Shown: positions 1 to 8,977, numbered from the stretch's first letter. The stretch: 28,437 nucleotides of DNA from CAYUNA01 sp047629355 (GCA_047629355.1 JBLHWU010000062.1:1-28437); one strand, 5' to 3'. Program-made: numbers and translations. The notes: generated from the letters alone by a model not told the origin.

Positions 1-118
1 ATTTGATACTCTTCACAAATATCTAAACAGCCTTTTGATTTTCAAAATCTTAGCTCTAATTCCTGATTGTCAATGAACTTTGTATGTAATTTTTTTTGAA
101 TGCTCGAAATGTGCCTGC

Positions 119-155
119 GGCAACGCGCACTGTGTTTTTTGAAGCTCGAAAACCT
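119..155 (+). repeat. 37-bp direct repeat, left copy
   Basis: This stretch is identical base for base to 28321-28357. It contains GCAACGCGCACTG followed by a T-run and GAAGCTCGAAAACCT. Just before it, at 91-108, a diverged half (T-run, GAATGCTCGAAA) repeats its second part. The bases after each copy differ, but in both they can pair back with the GAAAAC stretch, so the hairpin potential is kept while the sequence is not. It is most likely a genome-wide interspersed intergenic repeat. Confidence 0.7.
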
Positions 156-286
156 GTTGAGTTTTCAGTAAAATTATACAAGAAAACGAAATTACCATTT
201 TCATATTGTCAAAATATTAAATCCACAGAACACAGGCAGAGCATGCCGTCCCTCTCGGTAACACAGAGATACTAACCCTATTCAAA

Positions 287-393
287 GCCACAGCGTAGTG
301 GCAGCCTTAAATTCTCTAATTTTAATAATGCCACCAGACGGTGGTTAAATGCACAAATAATCACCTTTTCTACCAAAAGGGATGCTACGCTGT
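287..393. repeat. Nested inverted repeats, possible structured element
   Basis: A 9-bp outer stem (ACAGCGTAG at 290-298, CTACGCTGT at 385-393) encloses two perfect hairpins: CCACC/GGTGG (331-335, 340-344) and CCTTTT/AAAAGG (364-369, 375-380). An alternative small hairpin GCCAC/GTGGC (287-291, 298-302) overlaps the outer stem. The arrangement resembles a three-way junction. It could be a decayed repeat or a structured RNA; no family was recognised. Confidence 0.4.
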
Positions 394-621
394 ACCTCAC
401 ATTACAAATCTACTTTTTTCAAATTTAAAAAAACTTTAAAAATACATTTCAAAAATTGTTAATAACTTTTTTCGGAAAAGAATAGTGCAAAAATTTCTGC
501 TTTTAAAAGAAAAACGCTTTTTTTGCGGTTCATTCGCAACACATTATTTGTCTAAATGATTTTGTTAATAAAATCTTAACTATTTAGAAGTTATCTAAAT
601 AGGTTTTCGGCAATAAAACCA

Positions 622-653
622 TTGCAATAAATACCTTCCGAATGTTATCTTTG
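622..653 (+). promoter_or_regulatory. Bacteroidota-type promoter of the ACIII-oxidase operon
   Basis: The -7 element TATCTTTG (646-653) matches the Bacteroidota consensus TAnnTTTG exactly. A TTG at 622-624 sits 21 bp upstream, which is the expected place for the -33 element. Transcription would start near 660, giving a leader of about 57 nt before the actA start at 717. It is the only exact and well-spaced promoter I found ahead of the operon. Confidence 0.65.
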
Positions 654-716
654 CGCCAATTACAAAAACAGGTGTCATGCCTTTGTAAAAATTGGCTTAA
701 AAAAAAAGCGTACAAG

Positions 717-2132
717 ATGATTCATAAATCGTTGATTAACAGTCTGTTAATATTAATATTTTCGGTGCTTACCTTCTCTGCGTTCGGTCAGGAAGCAGAT
801 ATTGCTGCCGGAAAAGCCTTGTTTAAGGCGCAGTGTAACCAGTGTCACGCAAAGGACATGAAGTCCAAGTTGACTGGTCCAGCACTTGGTGGGGTAGAAG
901 AACGTTGGGCAGAGTACCCTCGTGAAGACCTTTATACTTGGATTCGCAACTCACAAGCAATGATTGGTGCAGGTCACCCCCGTGCTGTTGAATTGTGGAA
1001 TGAGTGGAAACCAACCATCATGAACCCTTTCCCAGCATTGACTGATGCTGAAATGGATAATGTGTTAGCGTATATCGACATAGTATATACTGGTAAAGAT
1101 AAAATAGGTGGTGGTGGACCGGCTGAGATTGTCTGTGTAACACCAGATGAAGTAGGAAGCGACAACAAATTAATGTATGGCGTTCTCTTATTTATCTTAG
1201 CATTACTCGCAGTCGTTTTGGCTCGAATTATCGCTAACTTAAATTATTTGAACGAATCGGAAGGTGGCAAAGTACCTGCACGACGTAAAACGTTGGTAGA
1301 TATTTTGACAAGTAAAGGCGTCATTGGCTTTGTCTTATTTGCAGTTGTAGTTATCGGTGGTTTTTCTACTGTTAACAATGCGATTGAGTTAGGTCGCCAA
1401 CAAGGTTACCAACCAGACCAGCCGATTGCTTTCTCGCACGCTATTCACGCTTGTGAGCAAAAAATTGAATGTCAGTATTGTCACGATGGTGCACGAAGAA
1501 GTAAGCACTCTGTGATTCCTGCGGCTAATACTTGTATGAATTGCCACAAAGCAGTGAAAAATGGTTCTCGTTACGGAACTGCGGAATTGACAAAAATTTA
1601 TGCGTCTGTTGGTTACGACCCATCGACTGATAAATATGTTGAAGATTACGAAGAGATGGAAGAAGCAGACCAGATGAAGATTTTCAAAAAATGGATTGCT
1701 GACCAAGCTATCTCTAATGGCGAAACTGCGGAAGAAGCGGAAACTGCAGCAGAAAATCAGTGGGAAGATATCAAAGAATCATTGACCGATTACGAAACGG
1801 GTGATTCTTCAGTTGCCGGTGCAATTGAGTGGGTGAAAATTCACAACTTGCCTGACCATGTTTATTTCAATCACGCACAACACGTTTCTGTTGGTAAGAT
1901 TGCTTGTCAACAATGTCACGGTAAAGTGGAAGGAATGGATGTTGTTCAACAATACGCACCTTTATCTATGGGATGGTGTATTAACTGTCACCGTCAGACG
2001 GAAGTGAAATTTGCGGATAATGACTATTATAACTCTTACGAAATTTACCACGAGCAAATGAAAAACGGAGAGCGGGATAAAGTTACGGTAGAAGAAGTTG
2101 GAGGATTGGAATGTGCTAAATGCCACTATTAA
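717..2132 (+). CDS. actA: ACIII subunit ActA, multiheme cytochrome c
   Basis: This is the multiheme c-type cytochrome subunit of alternative complex III, which carries electrons from the quinol-oxidising part towards the terminal oxidase. The 471-residue product starts with a signal peptide (about 1-24, ending AFGQ). An N-terminal monoheme cytochrome c domain follows (CNQCH at 40-44), then two membrane helices (about 152-175 and 201-219). The pentaheme part has CQYCH 252, CMNCH 273, CQQCH 397, CINCH 421 and CAKCH 466, the last ending one residue before the stop. An acidic segment at about 303-366 separates hemes 3 and 4. I chose 717 and not the in-frame ATG at 642 because 642 precedes the promoter -7 box and its extra residues hide the signal peptide. 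It is first in the operon, 88 bp before actB. The heme at 40-44 makes six, against the five in the usual family name; I recall this as normal in Bacteroidota but could not check. Confidence 0.95.
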   Translation: MIHKSLINSLLILIFSVLTFSAFGQEADIAAGKALFKAQCNQCHAKDMKSKLTGPALGGVEERWAEYPREDLYTWIRNSQAMIGAGHPRAVELWNEWKPTIMNPFPALTDAEMDNVLAYIDIVYTGKDKIGGGGPAEIVCVTPDEVGSDNKLMYGVLLFILALLAVVLARIIANLNYLNESEGGKVPARRKTLVDILTSKGVIGFVLFAVVVIGGFSTVNNAIELGRQQGYQPDQPIAFSHAIHACEQKIECQYCHDGARRSKHSVIPAANTCMNCHKAVKNGSRYGTAELTKIYASVGYDPSTDKYVEDYEEMEEADQMKIFKKWIADQAISNGETAEEAETAAENQWEDIKESLTDYETGDSSVAGAIEWVKIHNLPDHVYFNHAQHVSVGKIACQQCHGKVEGMDVVQQYAPLSMGWCINCHRQTEVKFADNDYYNSYEIYHEQMKNGERDKVTVEEVGGLECAKCHY

Positions 2133-2155
2133 TTAAAAATTATAAATGGTGAATT

Positions 2156-2192
2156 ATAAATGATGAATCAGTTTTAAAAAATCATCATTTAT
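2156..2192 (+). other. Intergenic hairpin between actA and actB
   Basis: Perfect 11-bp arms ATAAATGATGA (2156-2166) and TCATCATTTAT (2182-2192) flank a 15-nt loop. There is no T-run after it, so it looks like an mRNA-processing or stability hairpin and not a terminator. Confidence 0.5.
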
Positions 2193-2220
2193 CTTGCATC
2201 ATTGACAATAATATATTTAG

Positions 2221-5200
2221 ATGAAAAATCACAATCAAGACGTTTGGGTCGGTACTGACCAGCTGGAAAATAATCCAGAATATCTCGAAGCAATGCAGCA
2301 GGAGTTCTACGAATTGCCTGTTGTTGACCAGCTTTCGGATGAACGTTCAATGAAAGTGGAAACCAACCGACGGGACTTTTTGAAGTACTTAGGTTTTGGT
2401 TTGGGGGCAGCGACGATTGCTGCAGGTTGTGAAATTCCTGTAAAGAAAGCGATTCCTTACGTTACCAAGCCAGACGCAATTGTGCCGGGTATTGCTAACT
2501 ATTACGCTTCTTCTTTTGTAAATGGTGGCGATTATTGTGCTGTTTTGGTGAAAACCAGAGAAGGACGACCTATCAAAATCGAAGGAAATCCATTGTCTTC
2601 TATCACTAAAGGTGGAACGTCAGCTCGTGTACAAGCGAGTGTTTTGAGTCTATATGACACAAAGCGTTACCAAACACCGATGAGTAAAAAAGAAGAAACG
2701 TGGTCAAAAGCAGAATGGGATGCGATTGATAAAGTAGCGGGTGCGATGAAGTCTAACGACCAAATCCGTATCGTTACCAATACTGTTTTGAGTCCGACTG
2801 CAAAAGCAGCAATGGCAGAATTTACCAGTAAGTTTACTAACTCTAAAGTAGTAACTTACGATGCGGTTTCTTCTTCCGCGATGTTGCAAGCAAATCAGGC
2901 TTCTTTCGGTCAAAAAGCAATTCCAGCTTATCACTTTGATAAAGCGGACATGATTGTGAGTTTTGGTGCAGATTTTTTGGGAACTTGGGTGTCTCCAATT
3001 GAATATGCGCGCCAATACGCAGCAGGTAGAAAAATTAATGCGAAGAATCCTAAAATGTCTCGCCACGTTCAAGTGGAAAGCGGCATGACAATGACCGGTT
3101 CGAATGCAGACAACCGTATTTTGGTGAAACCATCAGAAACAGGTTCGGCAATCGCAAATTTATATAGTGCATTGGGTGGTGCAGTTTCTGCGCCAGCATT
3201 GGATGCAAAAGCTAAAGCAGCAATTAATGTTCTGGCAGATGAATTGAAAGCAGCACGAGGCAAGTGCTTAGTGGTTTCTAGTTCAAACAACTACGGCGAG
3301 CAAGTATTGGTTAATGCGATCAATGACAAATTGGATAGCTACGGCAATACCATGACTTGGGGTGCGGCTTCTATGCAGCGTCAAGGTTTGGATTCTGAAA
3401 TTCAATCGTTGATTAGTGAAATGGACAGCGGTCGGGTAGATGCAGTTATCGTTTGGGGTGCAAACCCAGCATACGATTTGCCAAACTCTGACAAATTCCG
3501 TGCAGCATTTGCGAAAGTAGGGACGAAGATTTCTTTGGCAACTACACCAGATGAAACAACGGATTTATGTGACCACATTGCGCCAGGTCACCACGGCTTA
3601 GAAAGCTGGGGAGATGCGATGGCAAAACGTGGACATTATAGTTTGGTTCAGCCAACAATTAGTCCATTATTTAGCACAAGACAAGCAGAGGAGAGCATTT
3701 TGCGATGGGCAAGTAGCAGCAACTTGGATACGGAAGCTGACCAACCTTACTATGATTACTTAAAAAATAACTGGGAAAATACTGTATTTACTCAACAGAG
3801 TAACTATATGGGTTTCCAAGCATTTTGGGATTCGTCATTGCACGATGGAGTAGCAGAGATTAAGCAAGACGAACCAGTTTCAACTTTCTCTGGAAACGTT
3901 GCAGAAGCAGCTAATCAAATTAGCAAGCCTTCTAACGAAGAAGTAGAGATTTCTTTCTTCGAAACTGTAAATATTGGTGCAGGTCAATATTCTAACAACC
4001 CTTGGTTGATGGAAATGCCTGACCCAATTACGCGTGCAGTTTGGGGTAACTATTTGATGTTCCCAATTGTATTTGATGGCAACCGTCGTTTTGATGGCTG
4101 GGGACCATTTGCTGGTTTGAATCAAAGCGAATATAAAGGACACGCGGATGTCGTTGGCTTTACAGTTAATGGAAAAGAGTCGGAATTAACCGGTATTCGT
4201 CAGTTTGGACAAATGCACGGAACAGTAGCATTGGCAGTCGGTTACGGTCGTACTGTTGCGGGTAACTGCGGTGAAAACGTTGGTATCAACGCTTTCGAAA
4301 TGTGTTCTATAGACGCAAATGGCAATACGCAATACTACTCGGCAAAAGTAGATGTTAAAGGATTTGTCAAAGAAGACCATGAATTTGCTTGTGTTCAGTA
4401 TCACCACACTTTTGGTGTAACGGGTAGCACAGACGCAGAGCCAGACAAAACAATCAATTTGGATGAACAAGCCATGATGACTGTCGGTGTTGGTATTCAA
4501 GGTGAAATCACTGATCGTTCAATCATTTATAAGTCTAACTTAGACGAGTTGCCTGATTTGACGAAAAAAATTCATGAATTCAGAGAGGAAGCAGAGCATT
4601 TGAATCAACAAACGCTTTATCCTTACGAAGAATATTTGGAGACTGTTTACGGACAAGGTCACCACTGGGGTATGCACGTTGATATGAATGCATGTATTGG
4701 TTGCGGTGCTTGTCAGGTTGCTTGTGTTGCGGAAAACAACGTTCCAGTTGTTGGGAAATACGAAGTATTCCGTCACCACGAAATGACTTGGATGCGTATT
4801 GACCGTTACTTCTACGGTGATTACGAAAATCCAAAAACGGTTTACCAACCAATGATGTGTCAGCACTGTGATAACGCTCCTTGTGAGAATGTTTGTCCAG
4901 TAGCAGCGACGAATCACAGTTCGGAAGGTTTGAACCAAATGGCTTACAATCGTTGTATCGGTACACGTTATTGCGCAAATAACTGCCCTTACAAAGTACG
5001 TCGTTTTAACTGGATGGATTACACAACTGCTGATTTATTTGGTGGAAATGAGCCAAAAATCAACGGGGAAGAAACACCATTCTACGCAGATAATTTGACG
5101 CGTATGGTCTTGAATCCTGATGTAACAGTTCGTTCAAGAGGAGTAATGGAAAAATGTTCTTTCTGTGTACAACGTATCCAAGAAGCGAAATTGGTTGCGA

Positions 5201-5421
5201 AACGAGAAACTCGAATGTTGCGGGACGGTGATGTAAAATCTGCTTGCCAAACTTCTTGCCCAACTGGTGCAATTACTTTTGGTGACATTAACATCAAAGA
5301 TTCTGCCATCAACAAAGCATTGGAGAATCCGTTGAATTACCAAGTGTTGGAAGAAATTAACGTTCGTCCATCGGTAACTTATTCAGCGGTTGTTACGAAT
5401 AGCTCTGACAAATTGAGCTAA
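2221..5421 (+). CDS. actB: ACIII subunit ActB, molybdopterin-fold and Fe-S subunit
   Basis: This is the large periplasmic subunit that links the quinol sites to the hemes. The N-terminal tail of about 48 residues is followed by a Tat motif (RRDFLK, 50-55), a hydrophobic stretch and a lipobox ending at Cys70. This suggests Tat export and lipid anchoring. Residues of about 75-780 form the molybdopterin-oxidoreductase-like domain, which in this family carries no molybdenum. The C-terminal ferredoxin-like domain has cysteines 825/828/831/835, 880/883/888/892, 912/918/922, 979/982 and 1009/1013. That is fifteen, exactly enough for three [4Fe-4S] and one [3Fe-4S] cluster as known for ACIII. At 1066 residues it is of normal size. 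It lies between actA and actC, with hairpins in both flanking spacers. Confidence 0.96.
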   Translation: MKNHNQDVWVGTDQLENNPEYLEAMQQEFYELPVVDQLSDERSMKVETNRRDFLKYLGFGLGAATIAAGCEIPVKKAIPYVTKPDAIVPGIANYYASSFVNGGDYCAVLVKTREGRPIKIEGNPLSSITKGGTSARVQASVLSLYDTKRYQTPMSKKEETWSKAEWDAIDKVAGAMKSNDQIRIVTNTVLSPTAKAAMAEFTSKFTNSKVVTYDAVSSSAMLQANQASFGQKAIPAYHFDKADMIVSFGADFLGTWVSPIEYARQYAAGRKINAKNPKMSRHVQVESGMTMTGSNADNRILVKPSETGSAIANLYSALGGAVSAPALDAKAKAAINVLADELKAARGKCLVVSSSNNYGEQVLVNAINDKLDSYGNTMTWGAASMQRQGLDSEIQSLISEMDSGRVDAVIVWGANPAYDLPNSDKFRAAFAKVGTKISLATTPDETTDLCDHIAPGHHGLESWGDAMAKRGHYSLVQPTISPLFSTRQAEESILRWASSSNLDTEADQPYYDYLKNNWENTVFTQQSNYMGFQAFWDSSLHDGVAEIKQDEPVSTFSGNVAEAANQISKPSNEEVEISFFETVNIGAGQYSNNPWLMEMPDPITRAVWGNYLMFPIVFDGNRRFDGWGPFAGLNQSEYKGHADVVGFTVNGKESELTGIRQFGQMHGTVALAVGYGRTVAGNCGENVGINAFEMCSIDANGNTQYYSAKVDVKGFVKEDHEFACVQYHHTFGVTGSTDAEPDKTINLDEQAMMTVGVGIQGEITDRSIIYKSNLDELPDLTKKIHEFREEAEHLNQQTLYPYEEYLETVYGQGHHWGMHVDMNACIGCGACQVACVAENNVPVVGKYEVFRHHEMTWMRIDRYFYGDYENPKTVYQPMMCQHCDNAPCENVCPVAATNHSSEGLNQMAYNRCIGTRYCANNCPYKVRRFNWMDYTTADLFGGNEPKINGEETPFYADNLTRMVLNPDVTVRSRGVMEKCSFCVQRIQEAKLVAKRETRMLRDGDVKSACQTSCPTGAITFGDINIKDSAINKALENPLNYQVLEEINVRPSVTYSAVVTNSSDKLS

Positions 5422-5504
5422 AAAAAATAAGAATTAAAAATGAAGAATTAAGAAGAAGTCGAAAGCTTTGAAATTTTTCTTCAGTTTGAAATAATACTTT
5501 TAAA

Positions 5505-5610
5505 AGAAGTCAGAAGTCAGACCGCTATGCTGTCAGAAGTCAGAAACAAACAAGCTAAACTTGTGAAGTTCTGACTTCTGACAATGAAATGGTTTGACCT
5601 CTGACCTCTC
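5505..5610 (+). repeat. GTCAGAA hairpin element, copy 1
   Basis: The core is a perfect 15-bp inverted repeat: TGTCAGAAGTCAGAA at 5531-5545 and its complement at 5569-5583. Inside it is a small stem ACAAG/CTTGT (5550-5554, 5560-5564). The outer arms at about 5506-5523 and 5591-5607 pair imperfectly, with several possible G-U pairs. Both arms are built from a repeated GTCAGAA heptamer. A related element sits at 15851-15955 in another spacer of the same operon. Confidence 0.75.
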
Positions 5611-5627
5611 GAAAATAAATTTAAATC

Positions 5628-7061
5628 ATGAGCGCACCAGTTTCGGCGATACGCTATCCATTAATTGAGGGTAACAAAAGTTACCATGATATTACGGAAG
5701 ACTTGATTGGACCAACGGAGAGAGCTCCCAACTTGGCTTGGGTAATTTGCTTCGTTCTTTCAGCGGTTATTTTTTCTTACGGAATGTTTTGTTTGTGCTA
5801 TACCTTTTATATGGGTATTGGTGCTTGGAACTTGAACCGTTCGATTGGTTGGGGATATGACATTACGAACTTCGTTTGGTGGATTGGTATCGGTCATGCC
5901 GGTACACTGATTTCCGCGATTTTGTTGTTGTTCCGTCAGAAATGGCGTACCGGCGTAAACCGAGCAGCAGAGGCGATGACCATTTTTGCGGTAATGTGTG
6001 CGGGTTTGTTCCCAGCGACACACACCGGACGACCTTGGTTTGACTTCTTTATGTTCCCTTATCCTAACACACGTGGACCATTGTGGGTAAACTTTAACTC
6101 TCCACTTTTGTGGGATGTTTTTGCGGTATCTACTTATTTCACGGTATCGTTATTGTTCTGGTACACAGGTTTAGTACCGGATTTTGCAACGATTCGTGAC
6201 CGTGCGACGGGCGTTCGACGTAAAATTTACAACTTCGTTTCGATGGGTTGGACTGGTTCGGCGAAGCACTGGCAACGATGGGAGTCTTTGTCTCTCGTAT
6301 TGGCAGGTTTGGCGACACCATTGGTATTGTCGGTTCACACGATTGTATCTTTTGACTTTGCTACTTCCGTTATTCCTGGATGGCACACCACGATTTTCCC
6401 TCCGTACTTTGTTGCTGGAGCGATTTTCTCAGGGTTTGCGATGGTATTGACGTTGATGATTATTACTCGAAAAATTCTGAGTCTGGAAGAATATATTACT
6501 TTGGAACACATCGAAACGATGAACAAAGTAATCTTGTTGACTGGAACAATTGTAGGTTCTGCATATTTAACGGAGTTGTTTATCTCTTGGTACTCTCAGT
6601 TTGTTTATGAAACTTCTGCTTTTCACAATCGAGTAGCTGGACCCTATTTCTGGGCGTACGTTGGGATGATGGGTTGTAACTTGTTAGCACCACAAATCTT
6701 CTGGTTCCGAAAATACCGAAGAAGTATCTTCGTCACTTTCTTGATGTCTATCTTTATCAATATTGGTATGTGGTTTGAGCGTTATGTAATTATCGCAACG
6801 ACTTTGGCACGTGATTACTTGCCATCAAGTTGGTCTTATTACTGGCCTTCATGGGTAGAGATTGGTATATATATAGGTACAGTTGGTTTGTTTTTCGTAT
6901 TGTATTTGATTTTCTGTCGAGTTGCACCAGTAGTTGCAGTAGCAGAGGTGAAAGCAATTTTGAAAACAGCAGGTGATCAATATGTTGGACCAAATGCGAA
7001 GCATCTCCAGAAAGTAAATGCGGACAATGAAAAAGCTCGTATTTTGGGAATGGATAAATAA
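5628..7061 (+). CDS. actC: ACIII subunit ActC, NrfD-like quinol-binding membrane protein
   Basis: This is an integral membrane subunit of ACIII in the NrfD/PsrC family, the expected site of menaquinol oxidation on the outer side and of proton movement. The 477-residue protein has about ten hydrophobic helices, beginning near residue 36. Histidine motifs within or next to helices (GHAGT near 90, THTGRPW near 132, SVHTIVSFD near 235) fit the family. The C-terminal tail is charged and soluble. ActF, further down, is a distant paralogue, and the two form the membrane part of the complex. The leader contains no Shine-Dalgarno-like sequence, only an A-rich stretch. Confidence 0.95.
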   Translation: MSAPVSAIRYPLIEGNKSYHDITEDLIGPTERAPNLAWVICFVLSAVIFSYGMFCLCYTFYMGIGAWNLNRSIGWGYDITNFVWWIGIGHAGTLISAILLLFRQKWRTGVNRAAEAMTIFAVMCAGLFPATHTGRPWFDFFMFPYPNTRGPLWVNFNSPLLWDVFAVSTYFTVSLLFWYTGLVPDFATIRDRATGVRRKIYNFVSMGWTGSAKHWQRWESLSLVLAGLATPLVLSVHTIVSFDFATSVIPGWHTTIFPPYFVAGAIFSGFAMVLTLMIITRKILSLEEYITLEHIETMNKVILLTGTIVGSAYLTELFISWYSQFVYETSAFHNRVAGPYFWAYVGMMGCNLLAPQIFWFRKYRRSIFVTFLMSIFINIGMWFERYVIIATTLARDYLPSSWSYYWPSWVEIGIYIGTVGLFFVLYLIFCRVAPVVAVAEVKAILKTAGDQYVGPNAKHLQKVNADNEKARILGMDK

Positions 7062-7097
7062 GTGCAGATAATTTAGCAAAGAAAAAATTGACTATTT

Positions 7098-7151
7098 ACT
7101 CGACAAAATCGAATCAATCGAAATAATCGAGAAAATCGAAATAATCAAACA
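7098..7151 (+). repeat. Nine-base tandem repeat touching the actD start codon
   Basis: Five clear 9-bp units follow each other from 7107: AATCGAATC, AATCGAAAT, AATCGAGAA, AATCGAAAT, AATCAAACA. The ATG of actD comes directly after them. Units 2 and 4 are identical. A weaker sixth unit (ACTCGACAA) lies at 7098-7106. The array occupies the whole ribosome-binding region, so a change in unit number would alter the actD leader length but not its frame. Confidence 0.75.
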
Positions 7152-7676
7152 ATGGCAAATAATTCAGTTTTATACGGTTTATATAATGATGAGACAGAGT
7201 TGTTGTCGGCAGTAAAAGAAGCCAACAACCAACACTTGGACATCATGGATGTATTCTCTCCGTTTCCAGTTCACGGTTTAGACCCTTTGTTGGGCTTGGC
7301 GGAATCTCGGATTCACATTGCAGGTTTCGTCTTCGGTGCAATTGGGACTTTAGTTGCATTTTTGGGAATGACCTGGATTTTTACAAGTGACTGGCCAATC
7401 ATTTTTGGTGGTAAACCATACTGGTCAGTACCTGCATTTATTCCAATTACTTTTGAGGTAACGGTTTTGTTTGCTTCGATTGGAATGGTAGTTTCGTTTT
7501 ATATTGTCTGTGGAATGGGTTTCGGTGTTACGAACCCAACTTTGGATGATAGAATAACGGATGACAAATTCTGTATTGCTTTTGATGCCAATGATAAAAC
7601 GGAGAGTGACTTGGATAAGATGAAAGGCTTTTTTAGCAAAACAGGTGCAGCTGAAGTTAACCAGAAAGTCATATAG
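7152..7676 (+). CDS. actD: ACIII subunit ActD (DUF3341)
   Basis: This is a small subunit of ACIII from the DUF3341 family, which helps hold the membrane core together and has no known cofactor. The 174-residue product has a cytoplasmic N-terminal domain of about 55 residues (typical start SVLYGLYNDETELLSAV). Two membrane helices follow (about 55-78 and 95-121), linked by a short loop, then a soluble C-terminal part with a charged tail. Its place after actC and before actE matches the family gene order. Its start codon abuts a nine-base tandem repeat. Confidence 0.93.
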   Translation: MANNSVLYGLYNDETELLSAVKEANNQHLDIMDVFSPFPVHGLDPLLGLAESRIHIAGFVFGAIGTLVAFLGMTWIFTSDWPIIFGGKPYWSVPAFIPITFEVTVLFASIGMVVSFYIVCGMGFGVTNPTLDDRITDDKFCIAFDANDKTESDLDKMKGFFSKTGAAEVNQKVI

Positions 7677-7946
7677 ACGGTTGACGGTAAACGGCTCACG
7701 GAAGATGGTGAGTCACGAATTTTAAATTAGATTTTTATTCAAAAGAATTTGGGTCAAAAATTATAAATACTTTTTTTTAAAAAGGAGTGTTTAAATTTTT
7801 CAAATTCATTTTGATTTACAATAGATTAAAAGCCTTTAGTGGAAGATCTCGCGATTGTTTGATAAGCTATTTTATAAAAGCAGCGTTTGTGAAAAAATTG
7901 CTAAACGAATACGAATTCAATCAATAACGAATAACTAAATTAGCTA
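7677..7946 (+). other. Spacer actD-actE, no gene
   Basis: This 270-bp AT-rich spacer has no credible gene. The only structure is a weak hairpin CTCAC/GTGAG (7695-7699, 7708-7712) just after actD. I found no exact TAnnTTTG promoter here. Confidence 0.5.
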
Positions 7947-8897
7947 ATGAAAAATATTAAAAATATACTTTTTGCAATTGCTATCGTAGCAGTTATGTCA
8001 ACGACTTACTCTTGCAGTGATTCGGTAGGTGGCAATACGACGGGTACTGAATTTATGCCGGATATGGCACACTCAATTGCAAATGAGGCGAATATCTTGA
8101 ACTATTACGACCTGAATACTTGGTCAATTGAGGACGGAAGTGCCATCTCTTTGCGAGAAACTTCAACTCCTCGTAAACCAGTAATGGGTACAATTCCTCG
8201 TGGTGCAGCAGCCACAGCGACCACGGATTCCAACTTCGGTTCTCCTGCGGAAGCAGTGCAGCACACGATGAAAGTAATGGAAAATACTGATTATTCAATT
8301 CCAGTAACACCAAACGGTTCTGCACCTTATTATTTTGAGGATTCAGATTCTGGACGAATTGCGGCGACTGCAGAGTTGTTGTATAATCCATATCCAATTA
8401 CCAAAGATGGTTTAGCGCGTGGAAAAATGTTGTATAACACTTTTTGTGCAATTTGCCACGGTGAAAAAGGAGACGGAAATGGTTGGTTAGTTGACGAAGC
8501 AAATCCTAAAGCGGTTTATCCAGCAGCACCAGCAATTCTGATTAATGAAGAATTTACAGCGGCTTCTAATGGTCGAATGTATCACGCGATTATGTGGGGT
8601 AAAAATGTAATGGGACATTATAAGGATAAAGTTTCTTACGAAGAAAGATGGCAGGTAATTCACTGGATTCGTTCTTTACAAGCTAAAAATTCAAAAGTAG
8701 CTTACAATGAAGATGAAAATACCTTGAATGCTCAATTTGGTTTACCAGTAGTTTCAATGAATCAAATGGCGGCTAACGAAATGAAGGAAGCAATGAATGT
8801 TGGAGGTGATGGTGAGATGGATAAGGCGAATACTTCAACAGAAGGTAATCATGAAAATGTAGAAAGCCACGACGGAGACCATAGCGAAGGGCATTAA
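7947..8897 (+). CDS. actE: ACIII subunit ActE, monoheme cytochrome c lipoprotein
   Basis: This is the monoheme cytochrome c subunit of ACIII, which with ActA passes electrons to the downstream oxidase. The 316-residue precursor has a lipoprotein signal peptide (about 1-22) with the acylation cysteine at 23 (TTYSC). A long low-complexity linker leads to a cytochrome c domain with CAICH at 167-171 and a likely axial Met222 (NVMGHYKDK). The last 20 residues are rich in His, Asp, Glu and Gly (ends SHDGDHSEGH). It fits the family in size and order; the His-rich tail may be lineage-specific. Confidence 0.93.
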   Translation: MKNIKNILFAIAIVAVMSTTYSCSDSVGGNTTGTEFMPDMAHSIANEANILNYYDLNTWSIEDGSAISLRETSTPRKPVMGTIPRGAAATATTDSNFGSPAEAVQHTMKVMENTDYSIPVTPNGSAPYYFEDSDSGRIAATAELLYNPYPITKDGLARGKMLYNTFCAICHGEKGDGNGWLVDEANPKAVYPAAPAILINEEFTAASNGRMYHAIMWGKNVMGHYKDKVSYEERWQVIHWIRSLQAKNSKVAYNEDENTLNAQFGLPVVSMNQMAANEMKEAMNVGGDGEMDKANTSTEGNHENVESHDGDHSEGH

Positions 8898-8923
8898 TTT
8901 AAAAAATCGAAAATCAACTTAGT

Positions 8924-8977
8924 AGCTTGGTGAAAAATTAATAGTTAATCCTTAACAATTAACCATTCACTAAAGCT
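8924..8977 (+). other. Intergenic hairpin between actE and actF
   Basis: AGCTT and GTGAA (8924-8934) pair with TTCAC and AAGCT (8966-8977). The inner stem is GTTAAT/ATTAAC (944-949 and 958-963 of the 8-kb block). It is a bulged stem with an AT-rich tip and no following T-run. Confidence 0.45.

Larger units (their letters stand above)
1..716. other. Non-coding leader region upstream of the ACIII operon
   Basis: I see no convincing gene here. Both strands are broken by stops and the region is AT-rich. It holds one copy of a 37-bp repeat (119-155) that recurs at the right end of the window. It also holds a cluster of inverted repeats at 287-393, and the promoter of the respiratory operon at 622-653. 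An ATG at 642 opens a longer frame into actA, but it lies immediately upstream of and overlaps the promoter region, so the stretch 642-716 is treated as untranslated. Confidence 0.75.

Noticed and set aside
405..412. Minus-strand TAGATTTG, a match to the -7 consensus pointing left
   Set aside because: There is no TTG at the right distance upstream on that strand, and AT-rich sequence yields such matches by chance.
642..716. In-frame N-terminal extension of actA
   Set aside because: It begins upstream of the promoter -7 box and hides the signal peptide, so it is unlikely to be translated.
4540..4978. Minus-strand open frames of over 130 codons inside actB
   Set aside because: They are antisense to the Fe-S cluster motifs of actB, and their composition is what the complementary strand of a conserved gene gives.
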